64,000 nucleotides of DNA from Streptomyces sp. NBC_01341. GTDB lineage: Bacteria > Actinomycetota > Actinomycetes > Streptomycetales > Streptomycetaceae. Positions 50,857-59,025 of this stretch are shown piece by piece. Location: the NCBI RefSeq assembly GCF_035946055.1, contig NZ_CP108364.1, forward strand, positions 4,588,001-4,652,000, given 5' to 3'. The notes under the pieces were generated by a model. It searched no databases. It was not told the origin of the DNA and saw only the letters and a list, made by a program, of their open reading frames with translations. Both the position numbers and the translations under genes were made by a program. Within the stretch, counting starts at the first letter, position 1; each line of letters starts with the position of its first letter.

Positions 50857-50940
50857 TGCGGCCGGTGGGACTCGAACCCACACGGGATTTCTCCCACGGC
50901 GATCTAAACGCCGCTCGGCTGCCAGTTACGACACGGCCGC
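50857..50940 (-). tRNA. tRNA-Leu (TAG)
   Basis: 84 nt on the minus strand. Acceptor stem GCGGCCG/CGGCCGC with discriminator A, anticodon arm CGGCG-TTTAGAT-CGCCG with anticodon TAG, a long variable arm and GGTTCGAGTCC T-arm. No encoded CCA. It reads CUA and other CUN codons. Confidence 0.94.
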
Positions 50941-51098
50941 ATGCCATCGACCATGCTAACGGGATGGCGTCCCGCACGGGTACGCCGAGGCGGATCGGGT
51001 TCCCGTCCCCGATCCGCCTCCCCGGTCACTCGCCGGTGTTCCCCGCACGAGGTACATCGGTACCCGCGCCGATCTCCCGCAGCGCCCGGTGAAGACGC

Positions 51099-51134
51099 GG
51101 GCCCGTACGGCTTCACCTGAAGCGGTACGGGCCC
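51099..51134. terminator. Terminator of MHS transporter gene
   Basis: A long near-perfect hairpin with arms 51099-51115 and 51118-51134 (one mismatched pair and a 2-nt loop), 15 bp past the stop of the minus-strand transporter. Confidence 0.8.
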
Positions 51135-51148
51135 TTCCGGACGGTGCG

Positions 51149-52645
51149 TCAGAACTTCGGTTCCGGGCTCTGGGCCTGGACCAGTTCGGCCGCCTCCTGC
51201 TCGGTCTCCACCGAGGGCGGGGAACCGGCGAGCGGCTGGTTGGCGGTCTCCTTCATGCAGGCCACCGCGATCACGCCGACCAGGGCCGCCGCCATCGCGT
51301 AGTACGCCGGCATGAGGTTCGTGCCGCTCCAGCTGATCAGGGCCGTGATCACCAGCGGTGTCGTGCCGCCGAAGATCGAGGCCGAGAGGTTGTAGCCGAC
51401 CGACAGGGAGCCGTAGCGGACGTTGGTCGGGAACAGGGCCGGGAGGGCTGCCGACATCGTTCCCAGCAGGCAGACGAGGGAGAGGCCCAGCATCAGCATG
51501 CCGATGATGATCGCGGGGATGCTGCCCTGGCGGATCAGCAGGAAGGCCGGCAGGGAGAGGAACAGGAATCCCAGCATGCCGGTCATCAGCAGGGGCTTGC
51601 GGCCGAAGCGGTCGGAGAGCTTGCCGAACCGGCTGATGATCACCATCAGGACGACCATGACGCCGAGCAGGATGAGCAGCCCGTGGGTCTCGCTGTAACC
51701 GAGCTCGTCGGAGAGGTAGGTCGGCATGTACGACAGGAGCATGTAGTCGGTGATGTTGTACGCGCCGACCAGGGCGATGCAGAGGATCAGCGTCGGCCAG
51801 TACTGGCGGAAGATCTTGGCCAGGTCGCCCTTGGCGGTGGACTCGACGTGGTCGGCGGCATCCGTGGCGTGGGCGGTGCCGCCTTCGAGCTTCTGGAAGG
51901 CGGGGGTCTCGTCCAGGCGCAGTCGCAGGTAGAGGCCGACGAGGCCGAGGGGTCCGGCGACGAGGAACGGGATGCGCCAGCCCCAGGACTCCATCTGGCC
52001 GGTGTCCAGGAGGGCGTAGAGGAGGGTGACCAGGCCGGCGGCGCCGACGTATCCGGCGAGTGTGCCGAATTCGAGGAAGCTGCCGAAGAAGCCCCGGCGC
52101 TTGTCGGGGGCGTACTCGGCGATGAACGTCGACGCGCCGCCGTACTCGCCGCCGGTGGAGAAGCCCTGGAGCATCCGGAAGAAGATCAGGAGTACCGCTG
52201 CCCAGACGCCGATCGTGCCGTGGGAGGGGATGAGGCCGATCGCGAAGGTGCCGACGGCCATGAGGATCATGGTGAGGGCGAGGACCTTCTTGCGGCCGAT
52301 CTTGTCGCCCATGGGGCCGAAGAACATGCCGCCGAGCGGCCGTACGAGGAAGGCCACGGCGAAGGTGGCGAACGACGAGAGGAGCTGGGTGGTGTCGTTC
52401 CCGGACGGGAAGAACACGTGCCCGATGGTGACGGCCAGGTAGGAGTAGATGCCGAAGTCGAACCACTCCATGGCGTTGCCGAGCGACGCCGCTTTCACCG
52501 CACGCTTGACCGCCTGGTCGTCGGTGACGGTGATGTCCGTCCGGCGGAGCCGGGGGTTCCGGCGCTTCCGGATGGCCCGGAAGAGCGTGGGGTGCCGCTT
52601 GACCGCATCAGGGTCGGCCGCCTGGTGGGGGTCGGAGGCCGCCAT
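51149..52645 (-). CDS. proP: MHS-family MFS transporter, ProP-like proline/betaine symporter
   Basis: 498 aa with 12 membrane segments. Family hallmarks are MEWFDFGIYSYLAV in the first membrane segment, RPLGGMFFGPMGDKIGRKKVL and GGEYGGASTFIAEYAP. The MHS group imports compatible solutes and organic acids; ProP is the closest named relative, but a metabolite such as shikimate or alpha-ketoglutarate is possible. The C-terminal tail is short and lacks the coiled coil of E. coli ProP. Single gene on the minus strand, with a terminator. Confidence 0.84.
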   Translation of the reverse strand: MAASDPHQAADPDAVKRHPTLFRAIRKRRNPRLRRTDITVTDDQAVKRAVKAASLGNAMEWFDFGIYSYLAVTIGHVFFPSGNDTTQLLSSFATFAVAFLVRPLGGMFFGPMGDKIGRKKVLALTMILMAVGTFAIGLIPSHGTIGVWAAVLLIFFRMLQGFSTGGEYGGASTFIAEYAPDKRRGFFGSFLEFGTLAGYVGAAGLVTLLYALLDTGQMESWGWRIPFLVAGPLGLVGLYLRLRLDETPAFQKLEGGTAHATDAADHVESTAKGDLAKIFRQYWPTLILCIALVGAYNITDYMLLSYMPTYLSDELGYSETHGLLILLGVMVVLMVIISRFGKLSDRFGRKPLLMTGMLGFLFLSLPAFLLIRQGSIPAIIIGMLMLGLSLVCLLGTMSAALPALFPTNVRYGSLSVGYNLSASIFGGTTPLVITALISWSGTNLMPAYYAMAAALVGVIAVACMKETANQPLAGSPPSVETEQEAAELVQAQSPEPKF

Positions 52646-52771
52646 GGCCGGTTCCTTTCGTCGAACGGTGTTCCAGGAAAGGCTTCTGCGCGGTCATGGC
52701 GGTTGCAAACCGAATTCGTGGCCGAGTGCGACCTCGGTCACATCTCCTGGGGCAGGCGCCCCGGACCGGGG

Positions 52772-53239
52772 TCAGATCCCCAGGTCCTTGATGATCTTGG
52801 CGACGTGGCCGGTCGCTTTGACGTTGTAGAGGGCCTTCTCCACCCTGCCCTCTTCGTCGACGACGATCGTGGAGCGGATGACGCCCGTCACCACTTTGCC
52901 GTAGAGCTTCTTCTCGCCGTACGCGCCGTACGCCTCCAGGGTTTCCTTGGAGGGGTCGCCGACCAGGGTGACCTGGAGGTTCTCCTTCTCGCGGAACTTG
53001 GCGAGCTTCTCGGGCTTGTCGGGCGACACGCCGATGACGTCGTATCCGGCGCCGGTGAGCAGCTCCAGGTTGTCGGTGAAGTCGCAGGCCTGCTTGGTGC
53101 AACCGGGGGTAAGCGCCGCCGGGTAGAAGTAGACGATGACCTTGCGGCCCTTGTGGTCCGCGAGCGAGACCTCCTTGCCGTCGGCGTCCGGAAGGGTGAA
53201 GGCGGGGGCGGTGTCGCCTGTCTGCAGTCGCTCGCTCAT
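52772..53239 (-). CDS. bcp: Thioredoxin-dependent thiol peroxidase (Bcp/PrxQ)
   Basis: 155 aa. An atypical 2-Cys peroxiredoxin. The peroxidatic Cys is C47 (TPGCTKQACDF) and the likely resolving Cys is C52, spaced by four residues as in PrxQ. Reduces peroxides with electrons from thioredoxin. ATG 53239 has GGAGAAACA upstream. It is divergent from the DUF3618 gene across 128 bp. Confidence 0.94.
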   Translation of the reverse strand: MSERLQTGDTAPAFTLPDADGKEVSLADHKGRKVIVYFYPAALTPGCTKQACDFTDNLELLTGAGYDVIGVSPDKPEKLAKFREKENLQVTLVGDPSKETLEAYGAYGEKKLYGKVVTGVIRSTIVVDEEGRVEKALYNVKATGHVAKIIKDLGI

Positions 53240-53367
53240 GTTTCTCCTCGAGTGGCACGCGGGCTGTGTCGCACCGAGCGTAATAGGGGGTGCCGCCGGG
53301 TGTAGGGGCGGTCGAGCTGACAGACTGTCGATGAAGGTTTACCGACGACGACCACGGAGGCGGCGCA

Positions 53368-53688
53368 GTGTCGGATACGAGGACCCCTGCGCAGATCGAG
53401 GCGGACATCATCAGCAGGCGTCAGCAGCTTGCGTTGGTGCTGGACGAGATCGGGGTGCGGGTGCACCCGAAGACGATCATGGGTGACGCGAAGGCCAAGG
53501 TCGCGTCGACGGTGGACCGGACGGCCGGGCGCGCTTTCGTCGCTGTGAACCGTTCGGTTTCGGACGTGCGGGCACAGTTCGTGTCGGAGGACGGTTCGCC
53601 GCGGCTGGAGCGGGTGATTCCGGCGGCCGTGGTGGTGGTCGGCGCGGTGGCGCTGCTGACGCTGTCGACGAGCCGCAGGAAGCGCTGA
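53368..53688 (+). CDS. DUF3618 domain protein
   Basis: 106 aa. The N-terminal DUF3618 motif (RTPAQIEADIISRRQQLALVLDEI) is followed by a helical linker and a single C-terminal membrane segment (VIPAAVVVVGAVALLTLS) with a basic end. Proteins of this type are small tail-anchored membrane proteins of unknown function in actinomycetes. The start is GTG 53368 with GGAGG upstream. Confidence 0.82.
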   Translation: MSDTRTPAQIEADIISRRQQLALVLDEIGVRVHPKTIMGDAKAKVASTVDRTAGRAFVAVNRSVSDVRAQFVSEDGSPRLERVIPAAVVVVGAVALLTLSTSRRKR

Positions 53689-53815
53689 GGGCCCGTGTCG
53701 CGCGTGGTGCGGGGCGCTGAGGGCTGGTCTCGGCGTGTCGTGCGGAGTGCCGAGGTCGGTTTCCGGGCGGGCCCTGGGGCGTGTCGTGCGGGGCGGGGCA
53801 GGTAGGTTTCTGCGC

Positions 53816-54166
53816 GTGAGCGACAACGGCATGAGCAACACCGACGACAAGCTGCCGATCCGGATGCTGCACGACCGTGTGCTGGTCCGGTCGGATTCGC
53901 CCGAGGGCGAGCGGCGTTCCGGCGGCGGCATCCTGATTCCGGCGACGGCGGCGGTGGGCCGGCGTCTGGCGTGGGCCGTGGTGGTCGCGGTGGGCCAGAA
54001 CGTGCGGACGGTGGAGCCGGGTGACCGGGTGCTGTACGACCCGGAGGACCGTGCCGAGGTCGAGGTGCGGGGTGTGGCGTACGTGCTGATGCGGGAGCGG
54101 GATCTGCACGCCGTGGCCGCTGACCGGTTCGAGGGCTCGCTGGACTCGACGGGGCTGTACCTGTAG
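53816..54166 (+). CDS. GroES/Cpn10-like protein without adjacent GroEL
   Basis: 116 aa from GTG 53816. The Cpn10 fold is suggested by IRMLHDRVLVRSDSPEGERRSGGGILIP at the start (in part), the mobile loop, VVAVGQNVRTVEPGDRVLYDP and the closing EVRGVAYVLMRERDL. It differs from standard GroES (about 97-102 aa) by a longer, divergent end. No GroEL lies beside it. A second, diverged Cpn10 paralog is common in Streptomyces; its function is unknown. Confidence 0.82.
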   Translation: MSDNGMSNTDDKLPIRMLHDRVLVRSDSPEGERRSGGGILIPATAAVGRRLAWAVVVAVGQNVRTVEPGDRVLYDPEDRAEVEVRGVAYVLMRERDLHAVAADRFEGSLDSTGLYL

Positions 54167-54186
54167 GACGCGGTGGTTCGTGCGTG

Positions 54187-54217
54187 AGGCCTGGTGACGG
54201 TTGTCACCAGGCCTTTT
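54187..54217 (+). terminator. Intrinsic terminator after GroES-like gene
   Basis: A perfect 12-bp stem (54187-54198 and 54203-54214) with GGTT loop, followed by TTTT. It separates the GroES-like gene from the riboswitch-controlled unit. Confidence 0.92.
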
Positions 54218-54243
54218 GCCTGCCCTTTGCTACGGTGGTGGGA

Positions 54244-54290
54244 CCCCGACGAGACGCGCCGTACCGGGTTTCCGTAAAGACGACGCACCC
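54244..54290 (+). ncRNA. Guanidine-III (ykkC-III) riboswitch
   Basis: The block CCGACGAGACGCGCCGTACC, followed by GGGTTTCCGTAAAGACGACG, matches the ykkC-III consensus remembered from the Thermobifida fusca structure (ACGAGG-GCGCCGUACC-...-AAGACGGCGC type). ACGAG, CGCCGUACC and AAGACG are all present in order. It lies 35 bp upstream of a Gdx/SugE-type exporter, the usual target. Guanidinium binding would turn on translation of the exporter. Confidence 0.85.
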
Positions 54291-54324
54291 GTTCTGTTCG
54301 CGTGTTCGTCGTGGAGGTGCCGTC

Positions 54325-54645
54325 GTGGCCTGGGTTCTGTTGATCGTCGCCGGTCTGCTCGAGGTGGGCTGGTCGATCGGGATGAAGTACACCGACGGGT
54401 TCACGCGGCTGTGGCCGAGCGTGTTCACCGGTGTGGGGATCGTGGCCAGCATGATGCTGTTGTCGCAGGCGGCTAAGACGCTGCCGATCGGCACGGCGTA
54501 CGGGGTGTGGGTCGGGATCGGTGCGGCGGGTGCCGCGGTGCTGGGCATGGTGGTGCTGCACGAGCCGGTGACGGCGGCCCGGATCTTCTTCGTCTGTCTG
54601 CTGCTCGTCGCGGTGGTGGGGCTGAAGGCGACGTCCGGGCACTGA
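54325..54645 (+). CDS. gdx: Guanidinium exporter Gdx (SugE-type SMR family)
   Basis: 106 aa with four membrane segments. The essential Glu is in WVLLIVAGLLEVGWSIGMK (E13), the signature of SugE/Gdx, which exports guanidinium in exchange for protons. GTG 54325 is preceded by GGAGGT. An in-frame extension upstream is part of the riboswitch. It is convergent with the PBP gene, 4 bp apart. Control by the guanidine-III riboswitch upstream supports the assignment. Confidence 0.92.
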   Translation: MAWVLLIVAGLLEVGWSIGMKYTDGFTRLWPSVFTGVGIVASMMLLSQAAKTLPIGTAYGVWVGIGAAGAAVLGMVVLHEPVTAARIFFVCLLLVAVVGLKATSGH

Positions 54646-54649
54646 CGGT

Positions 54650-57175
54650 TCAGGTGCGGCCGGGGGCGAGGGGTGCCGGCTCGCCGGGTTCGTGGTCCTC
54701 CGGCTGCCTGCCGCGGTCCTCTTCGGTGTGCCGGTACGGGTCTTCGCCGGGGCGGCTGTCGTCGGGGGTTCCGGGTTCGCTGCCGGCGTTCTCGTGGTCT
54801 CCGGGCCCCCGTCCTTCCGCTTCCCGGCGGGGGGCGGGGGTGGCGCCGCCGGCGGGGGTGGCGGTGCGTGGCCCCCGCGGGGCGCGGGAGCTTTCGGTGG
54901 TGGTGCGGGTGCCGTCCTGCCCTTCGCCGGATTCACGGGCCTCGCCGGATTCACGGGCCTCACGGGATGCGCGGGGGCCGGGGGACTTCTCGGCGTCCTG
55001 TGTGTCCTCGGTGTCCTGCGTGTCCTCGGTGTCTTCCGTGTCTTCCGTGTCCTCTTCCCCCGCGCTCTCGTCCGGGTCGGGCTCTTCGGGGCCTTCGTCT
55101 GCCTCCAGGTCGAAGTCCCGCACCTCGGCGCCTTCCAGTGCTGCCCGGGTGTAGGCGGCCCAGGTCTGGGCGGGTGCGCCGCCGCCGTTCATGCGGGCCA
55201 GGCCGAGGGCGCCGTACAGCGGTTTCTGTACGCCCGTCTCGGGATCCTGGCCCATGACGGCGATGACGGTGGCGAGGTCGGGGGTGTAGCCGGCGAACCA
55301 GGCGGCCTTGTCCTCCTCGGCGGTGCCCGTCTTTCCGGCGGCGGGGCGGCCGGCGCCCTGGGCGGCGGTTCCGGTGCCGCCGTCGACGACGCTGCGCAGG
55401 ACCGAGGTCGTGGTGTCGGCGGCCTCGCGGCTGACGGCACGTCGGGCGGTCCTGGCGGGGAGGCTGAGCGCGTTGCCGTTCTTGCTGATCTTGGCGACGA
55501 GGGTGTACGGGCGCTGCCTACCGTGGTCGGCGAGGGTGGCGTAGGCCGACGCCATGTCGACGGCGCTGGCGGTGGCGGGGCCGAGCGCGATGGAGGGGGA
55601 CGCGGTGAGGTCGGGGGTGTTCCGGGGGATGCCGAGGGCGATCGCGGTGTCCTTGACCTCGTCGGGTCCGACGTCCTGGGCCATCTGGGCGTAGACGGCG
55701 TTGACGGATTTGTCGGTGGCCTCGCGGACGGTGATGGAGCCGTAGTCGACGTCGTCCTCGTTGGCGGGGGAGTAGCCGGTGGAGCCGGTGGCGCTCCTGA
55801 CGGTGCGTTCGTTGGTGCCGTCGTAGCGGGTGTTGGGGGTGATCGCGCGGCCCTTCTGGGTGGTGGACCCGTTGGCGAGGGCGGCTGCGAGGACGATGGG
55901 CTTGAAGGTGGATCCGACCTGGTAGTCACGTCGGGTCGCGTTGTTGACGTATTGCTTCGTGTAGTCGATGCCGCCGTAGAGGGCGACGACGTGGCCGGTG
56001 GCGGGGTCGATGGAGGCGCCGCCGGCGCGGACGTTGCGGTCGGCCTCGCGGTCCTTGCTGGTCTTGGTGAGGACGTTGTCCTTGACGGCTTCGACGAGAG
56101 CGCGCTGCTTCTTCTTCTGCAGCGTGGTGGTGATGCGGTAGCCGCCGGTGGCGAGGGTGTCCTCGCCGATGATCCGGTTGGCGGCGAGGTAGTCGTTGAC
56201 GGCCTGGACGACGTAACCGCGCTGGCCGGAGAGGGCGGTGGCGGGCTTCGCCTTGCCGGGGACGGGGAAGGCCATGGCGGCACGGTCGGCGGGGGTGAGC
56301 CACTTCTGCTTGACCATGCCGTCGAGGACGTAGTCCCAGCGGGCGAGCACGGCGGACTTGTTCTCCGGGTGGGCGACGACGTCGTAGGAGCTGGGGGCGT
56401 TGAGGAGGGAGGCGAGGTAGGCGCCTTCGCCCGCGTCGAGGCGGTCGACGTCCTTGCCGTAGTAGGCGTGGGCCGCGGCCTGGATGCCGTAGGCGTTGCG
56501 GCCGAAGTAGCTGGTGTTGAGGTAGCCCTCGAGGATCTCGTCCTTGCTCTGTTCGCGGTCGAGCTTGATGGAGATGAAGAGTTCCTTGGCCTTGCGGACG
56601 AGGGTCTGTTCCTGGCCCAGGTAGTAGTTCTTGACGTACTGCTGGGTGATCGTGGAGCCGCCCTGCCTGCCCTTGCCGGTGGCGGTGTTCCAGCCGGCGC
56701 GGAGGGTGGCCTTGATGTCGATGGCGTTCTCGGAGTAGAAGTCCCGGTCCTCCGCGGCGAGTACGGCGTGCTGGATGGTGCGGGGGATCTTGCGGAGCGG
56801 GATGTTCTCGCGGTTGATCTCGCCGTCGCGGGCGATGACGGTCCCGTCCTCGTAGAGGTAGACGTTCGACTGCGCGGTGGCGCTGGCGTTGGCGGCGGGG
56901 ATCTCGACGAGCTGGTAACCGGCGATGAATCCGCCGACGAGGAGCAGTGCGAGGAAGAGGAAGCCGGCGAGCGTCATGCGCCAGGTGGGTACGGCTCTGC
57001 GCCAGCCCGTGCGTTTGGGTCGCTTGGGGCGTTTCGCGCGCCTCCTGCCGTCCTGTGCGCCTTCGGGCTGCGGCGGGCCGGGGGCTGCGGCCGGGGTCGA
57101 GGTGTCCCGGGGGGCCCAGCCCCCGGAGCCCTGCTGACCAGGGTCTCCGCCGTTCTGCGGTGGCTCGTGGCTCAT
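54650..57175 (-). CDS. Class A penicillin-binding protein
   Basis: 841 aa. A membrane segment lies at about residues 64-86. The transglycosylase (GT51) domain (about 110-300) has EDRDFYSENAIDIKA and the GGSTITQQYVKN motif. The transpeptidase domain has the catalytic SxxK GSTFKPI, S-V-N (TDKSVNAVYAQM) and KTG (AGKTGTAEEDKA). It polymerises and cross-links peptidoglycan. The last 130 residues are disordered, with tandem E-D-T/Q-D repeats. ATG 57175 follows a GATAAT -10-like box at 57209-57204 on this strand. A longer frame exists upstream but runs through the promoter. Confidence 0.93.
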   Translation of the reverse strand: MSHEPPQNGGDPGQQGSGGWAPRDTSTPAAAPGPPQPEGAQDGRRRAKRPKRPKRTGWRRAVPTWRMTLAGFLFLALLLVGGFIAGYQLVEIPAANASATAQSNVYLYEDGTVIARDGEINRENIPLRKIPRTIQHAVLAAEDRDFYSENAIDIKATLRAGWNTATGKGRQGGSTITQQYVKNYYLGQEQTLVRKAKELFISIKLDREQSKDEILEGYLNTSYFGRNAYGIQAAAHAYYGKDVDRLDAGEGAYLASLLNAPSSYDVVAHPENKSAVLARWDYVLDGMVKQKWLTPADRAAMAFPVPGKAKPATALSGQRGYVVQAVNDYLAANRIIGEDTLATGGYRITTTLQKKKQRALVEAVKDNVLTKTSKDREADRNVRAGGASIDPATGHVVALYGGIDYTKQYVNNATRRDYQVGSTFKPIVLAAALANGSTTQKGRAITPNTRYDGTNERTVRSATGSTGYSPANEDDVDYGSITVREATDKSVNAVYAQMAQDVGPDEVKDTAIALGIPRNTPDLTASPSIALGPATASAVDMASAYATLADHGRQRPYTLVAKISKNGNALSLPARTARRAVSREAADTTTSVLRSVVDGGTGTAAQGAGRPAAGKTGTAEEDKAAWFAGYTPDLATVIAVMGQDPETGVQKPLYGALGLARMNGGGAPAQTWAAYTRAALEGAEVRDFDLEADEGPEEPDPDESAGEEDTEDTEDTEDTQDTEDTQDAEKSPGPRASREARESGEARESGEGQDGTRTTTESSRAPRGPRTATPAGGATPAPRREAEGRGPGDHENAGSEPGTPDDSRPGEDPYRHTEEDRGRQPEDHEPGEPAPLAPGRT

Positions 57176-57341
57176 GACTGTGGAGGCTCCTCGACTGCGG
57201 ACGATTATCCCATAGTGCACTTTTCGGACCGATAACCCTCGGATCCCTCCACGGAAATGGGGTCGCGGCGGCCGGACGCCATGGACTAGCGTCGTGCGCT
57301 TTGGTCCTGACTGGCGGAATGACACGTGGGGAGGGGCTGCG

Positions 57342-58142
57342 GTGCGGCTCTATGCGGTGGTGGCGGCCGGCGGGTTCCGGCGGTACGCCACCTACCGGAC
57401 GGCGACGCTGGCGGGGGTGTTCACGAACACCGTCTTCGGCTTCATCGTCGCGTACACCTATCTGGCCCTGTGGGACGAGCGCCCGCGGCTCGGCGGTTAC
57501 GACCAGTCGGAGGCCCTGACGTACGTGTGGCTGGGTCAGGCGCTCTTGATGACCTGCGCGATGATGGGTGCCGGCTTCGAGAGCGAGCTGACGGAGCGGA
57601 TCCGTACGGGTGACATCGCGGTCGACCTGTACCGGCCCGCCGACCTCCAGTTGTGGTGGCTGGCCGGGGACCTGGGCCGGGCGGCCTTCCACCTGCTGGG
57701 GCGCGGGGTCGCGCCGATGGTGCTGGGGGCCCTGGCGTTCGACCTGGCGTTGCCGGATTCGCCCTGGATGTGGCCGGCCTTCCTGGTGTCGGTGCTGCTG
57801 GGGGTGGTGGTCAGCTTCGCGCTGCGCTTCCTGGTCGCGTTGTCGGCGTTCTGGCTGATGGACGGGGCCGGTGCCCTGCAGATGGCCATGCTGGCGGGGC
57901 TCTTCTTCTCCGGGATGCTGCTGCCCCTGACGCTGTTCCCGGGTGTGCTGGGGGAGGTGGCGCGGGCTCTGCCGTGGTCGTCGCTGCTCCAGGTCCCGGC
58001 GGATGTGTTCCTCGGCAGGTACACGGGGTGGGGCCTGTTGAGGGCGTACGCCTTCCAGGCCGGGTGGGCGGTCGCGCTGCTGCTGGCCGGGCGCCTGCTG
58101 CAGACCGTCGCGACCAGGAGGGTGGTGGTGCAGGGTGGCTGA
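57342..58142 (+). CDS. ABC-2 type permease subunit
   Basis: 266 aa with six hydrophobic segments, DUF990/ABC-2 family. The order is FGFIVAYTYLALW (TM1), then a loop with Asp/Tyr, MLLPLTLFPGVLG (TM5) and a final TM. It pairs with the next gene (8-bp overlap) and the ATPase, forming a three-gene exporter operon conserved in Streptomyces; substrate unknown. GGGGAGGGG precedes GTG 57342. Confidence 0.84.
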   Translation: MRLYAVVAAGGFRRYATYRTATLAGVFTNTVFGFIVAYTYLALWDERPRLGGYDQSEALTYVWLGQALLMTCAMMGAGFESELTERIRTGDIAVDLYRPADLQLWWLAGDLGRAAFHLLGRGVAPMVLGALAFDLALPDSPWMWPAFLVSVLLGVVVSFALRFLVALSAFWLMDGAGALQMAMLAGLFFSGMLLPLTLFPGVLGEVARALPWSSLLQVPADVFLGRYTGWGLLRAYAFQAGWAVALLLAGRLLQTVATRRVVVQGG

Positions 58143-59016
58143 CGTCCGGGTGGAGGCGGCGGCCGGGCCGCGGCCGGGGACCGCGGAGGTCGCGTTCGCC
58201 GACCGGTCCCGGCTGGTCGAGGGGGTCCGCGCGTACGGGCTGATCGTGGCGATGTGGCTGCGCTCGACGCTGGCGTACCGGGCGTCGTTCGTGATGACGA
58301 CGGTCGGGAACTTCCTGATGACCGGGTTCGACTTCGTCACGATCATGCTGATGTTCTCGCACGTGGACGCGCTGGGCGGCTACACGCTGCCGGAGATCGC
58401 GTTGCTGTACGGGGTGTCGGCGTCGGCGTTCGGGCTGTGCGATCTCCTGCTGGGTTCCGTGGGCCGGCTCGGGCAGCGGGTGCGTGACGGGACGCTCGAC
58501 ACGCTGCTGGTGCGGCCGGTTCCGGTGCTGGCGCAGGTGGCGGCCGACCAGTTCGCGCTGCGCCGGCTGGGCCGGATCTCGCAGGCGCTGTTGGTGCTGG
58601 GGTACGCCCTGGTGACGCTGGACATCGCGTGGACCCCGCTGAAGGTGGCCCTGCTGCCGGTGATGGTGCTCAGCGGGGCGGCGATCTTCGGGGCGGTGTT
58701 CGTGGCGGGTGCCGCGTTCCAGTTCTACGCGCAGGACGCCTCGGAGGTGCAGAACGCGTTCACGTACGGGGGGACGACGCTGCTGCAGTATCCGCCGTCG
58801 GTGTTCGCGCGGGACCTGGTGCGCGGGGTGACGTTCATCGTGCCGCTCGCGTTCGTGAGCTGGCTGCCCGCGCTGTACGTGCTGGGCCGGGACTACCCAC
58901 TGGACCTGCCCCGGTGGGTGGCTTTCCTGCCGCCGTTGGTCGCGGGTGGCTGCTGGGTGCTCGCGGGTCTGGTGTGGCGGGTGGGGCTGCGGTCGTACCG
59001 CAGTACGGGAAGCTGA
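58135..59016 (+). CDS. ABC-2 type permease subunit
   Basis: 293 aa, six membrane segments, second subunit of the heteromeric exporter. A soluble 40-residue N-terminus precedes TM1. The segment SVGRLGQRVRDGTLDTLLVRP is the typical cytoplasmic loop of this ABC-2 family. It overlaps the first permease by 8 bp and precedes the ATPase by 9 bp, so the three proteins are made together. Confidence 0.84.
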   Translation: MADVRVEAAAGPRPGTAEVAFADRSRLVEGVRAYGLIVAMWLRSTLAYRASFVMTTVGNFLMTGFDFVTIMLMFSHVDALGGYTLPEIALLYGVSASAFGLCDLLLGSVGRLGQRVRDGTLDTLLVRPVPVLAQVAADQFALRRLGRISQALLVLGYALVTLDIAWTPLKVALLPVMVLSGAAIFGAVFVAGAAFQFYAQDASEVQNAFTYGGTTLLQYPPSVFARDLVRGVTFIVPLAFVSWLPALYVLGRDYPLDLPRWVAFLPPLVAGGCWVLAGLVWRVGLRSYRSTGS

Positions 59017-59025
59017 GGAGTGGAC

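Noticed and set aside
54692..57235. 847-codon plus-strand open frame opposite the penicillin-binding protein
   Set aside because: It is Gly/Val-rich shadow sequence; the minus-strand PBP has all catalytic motifs.
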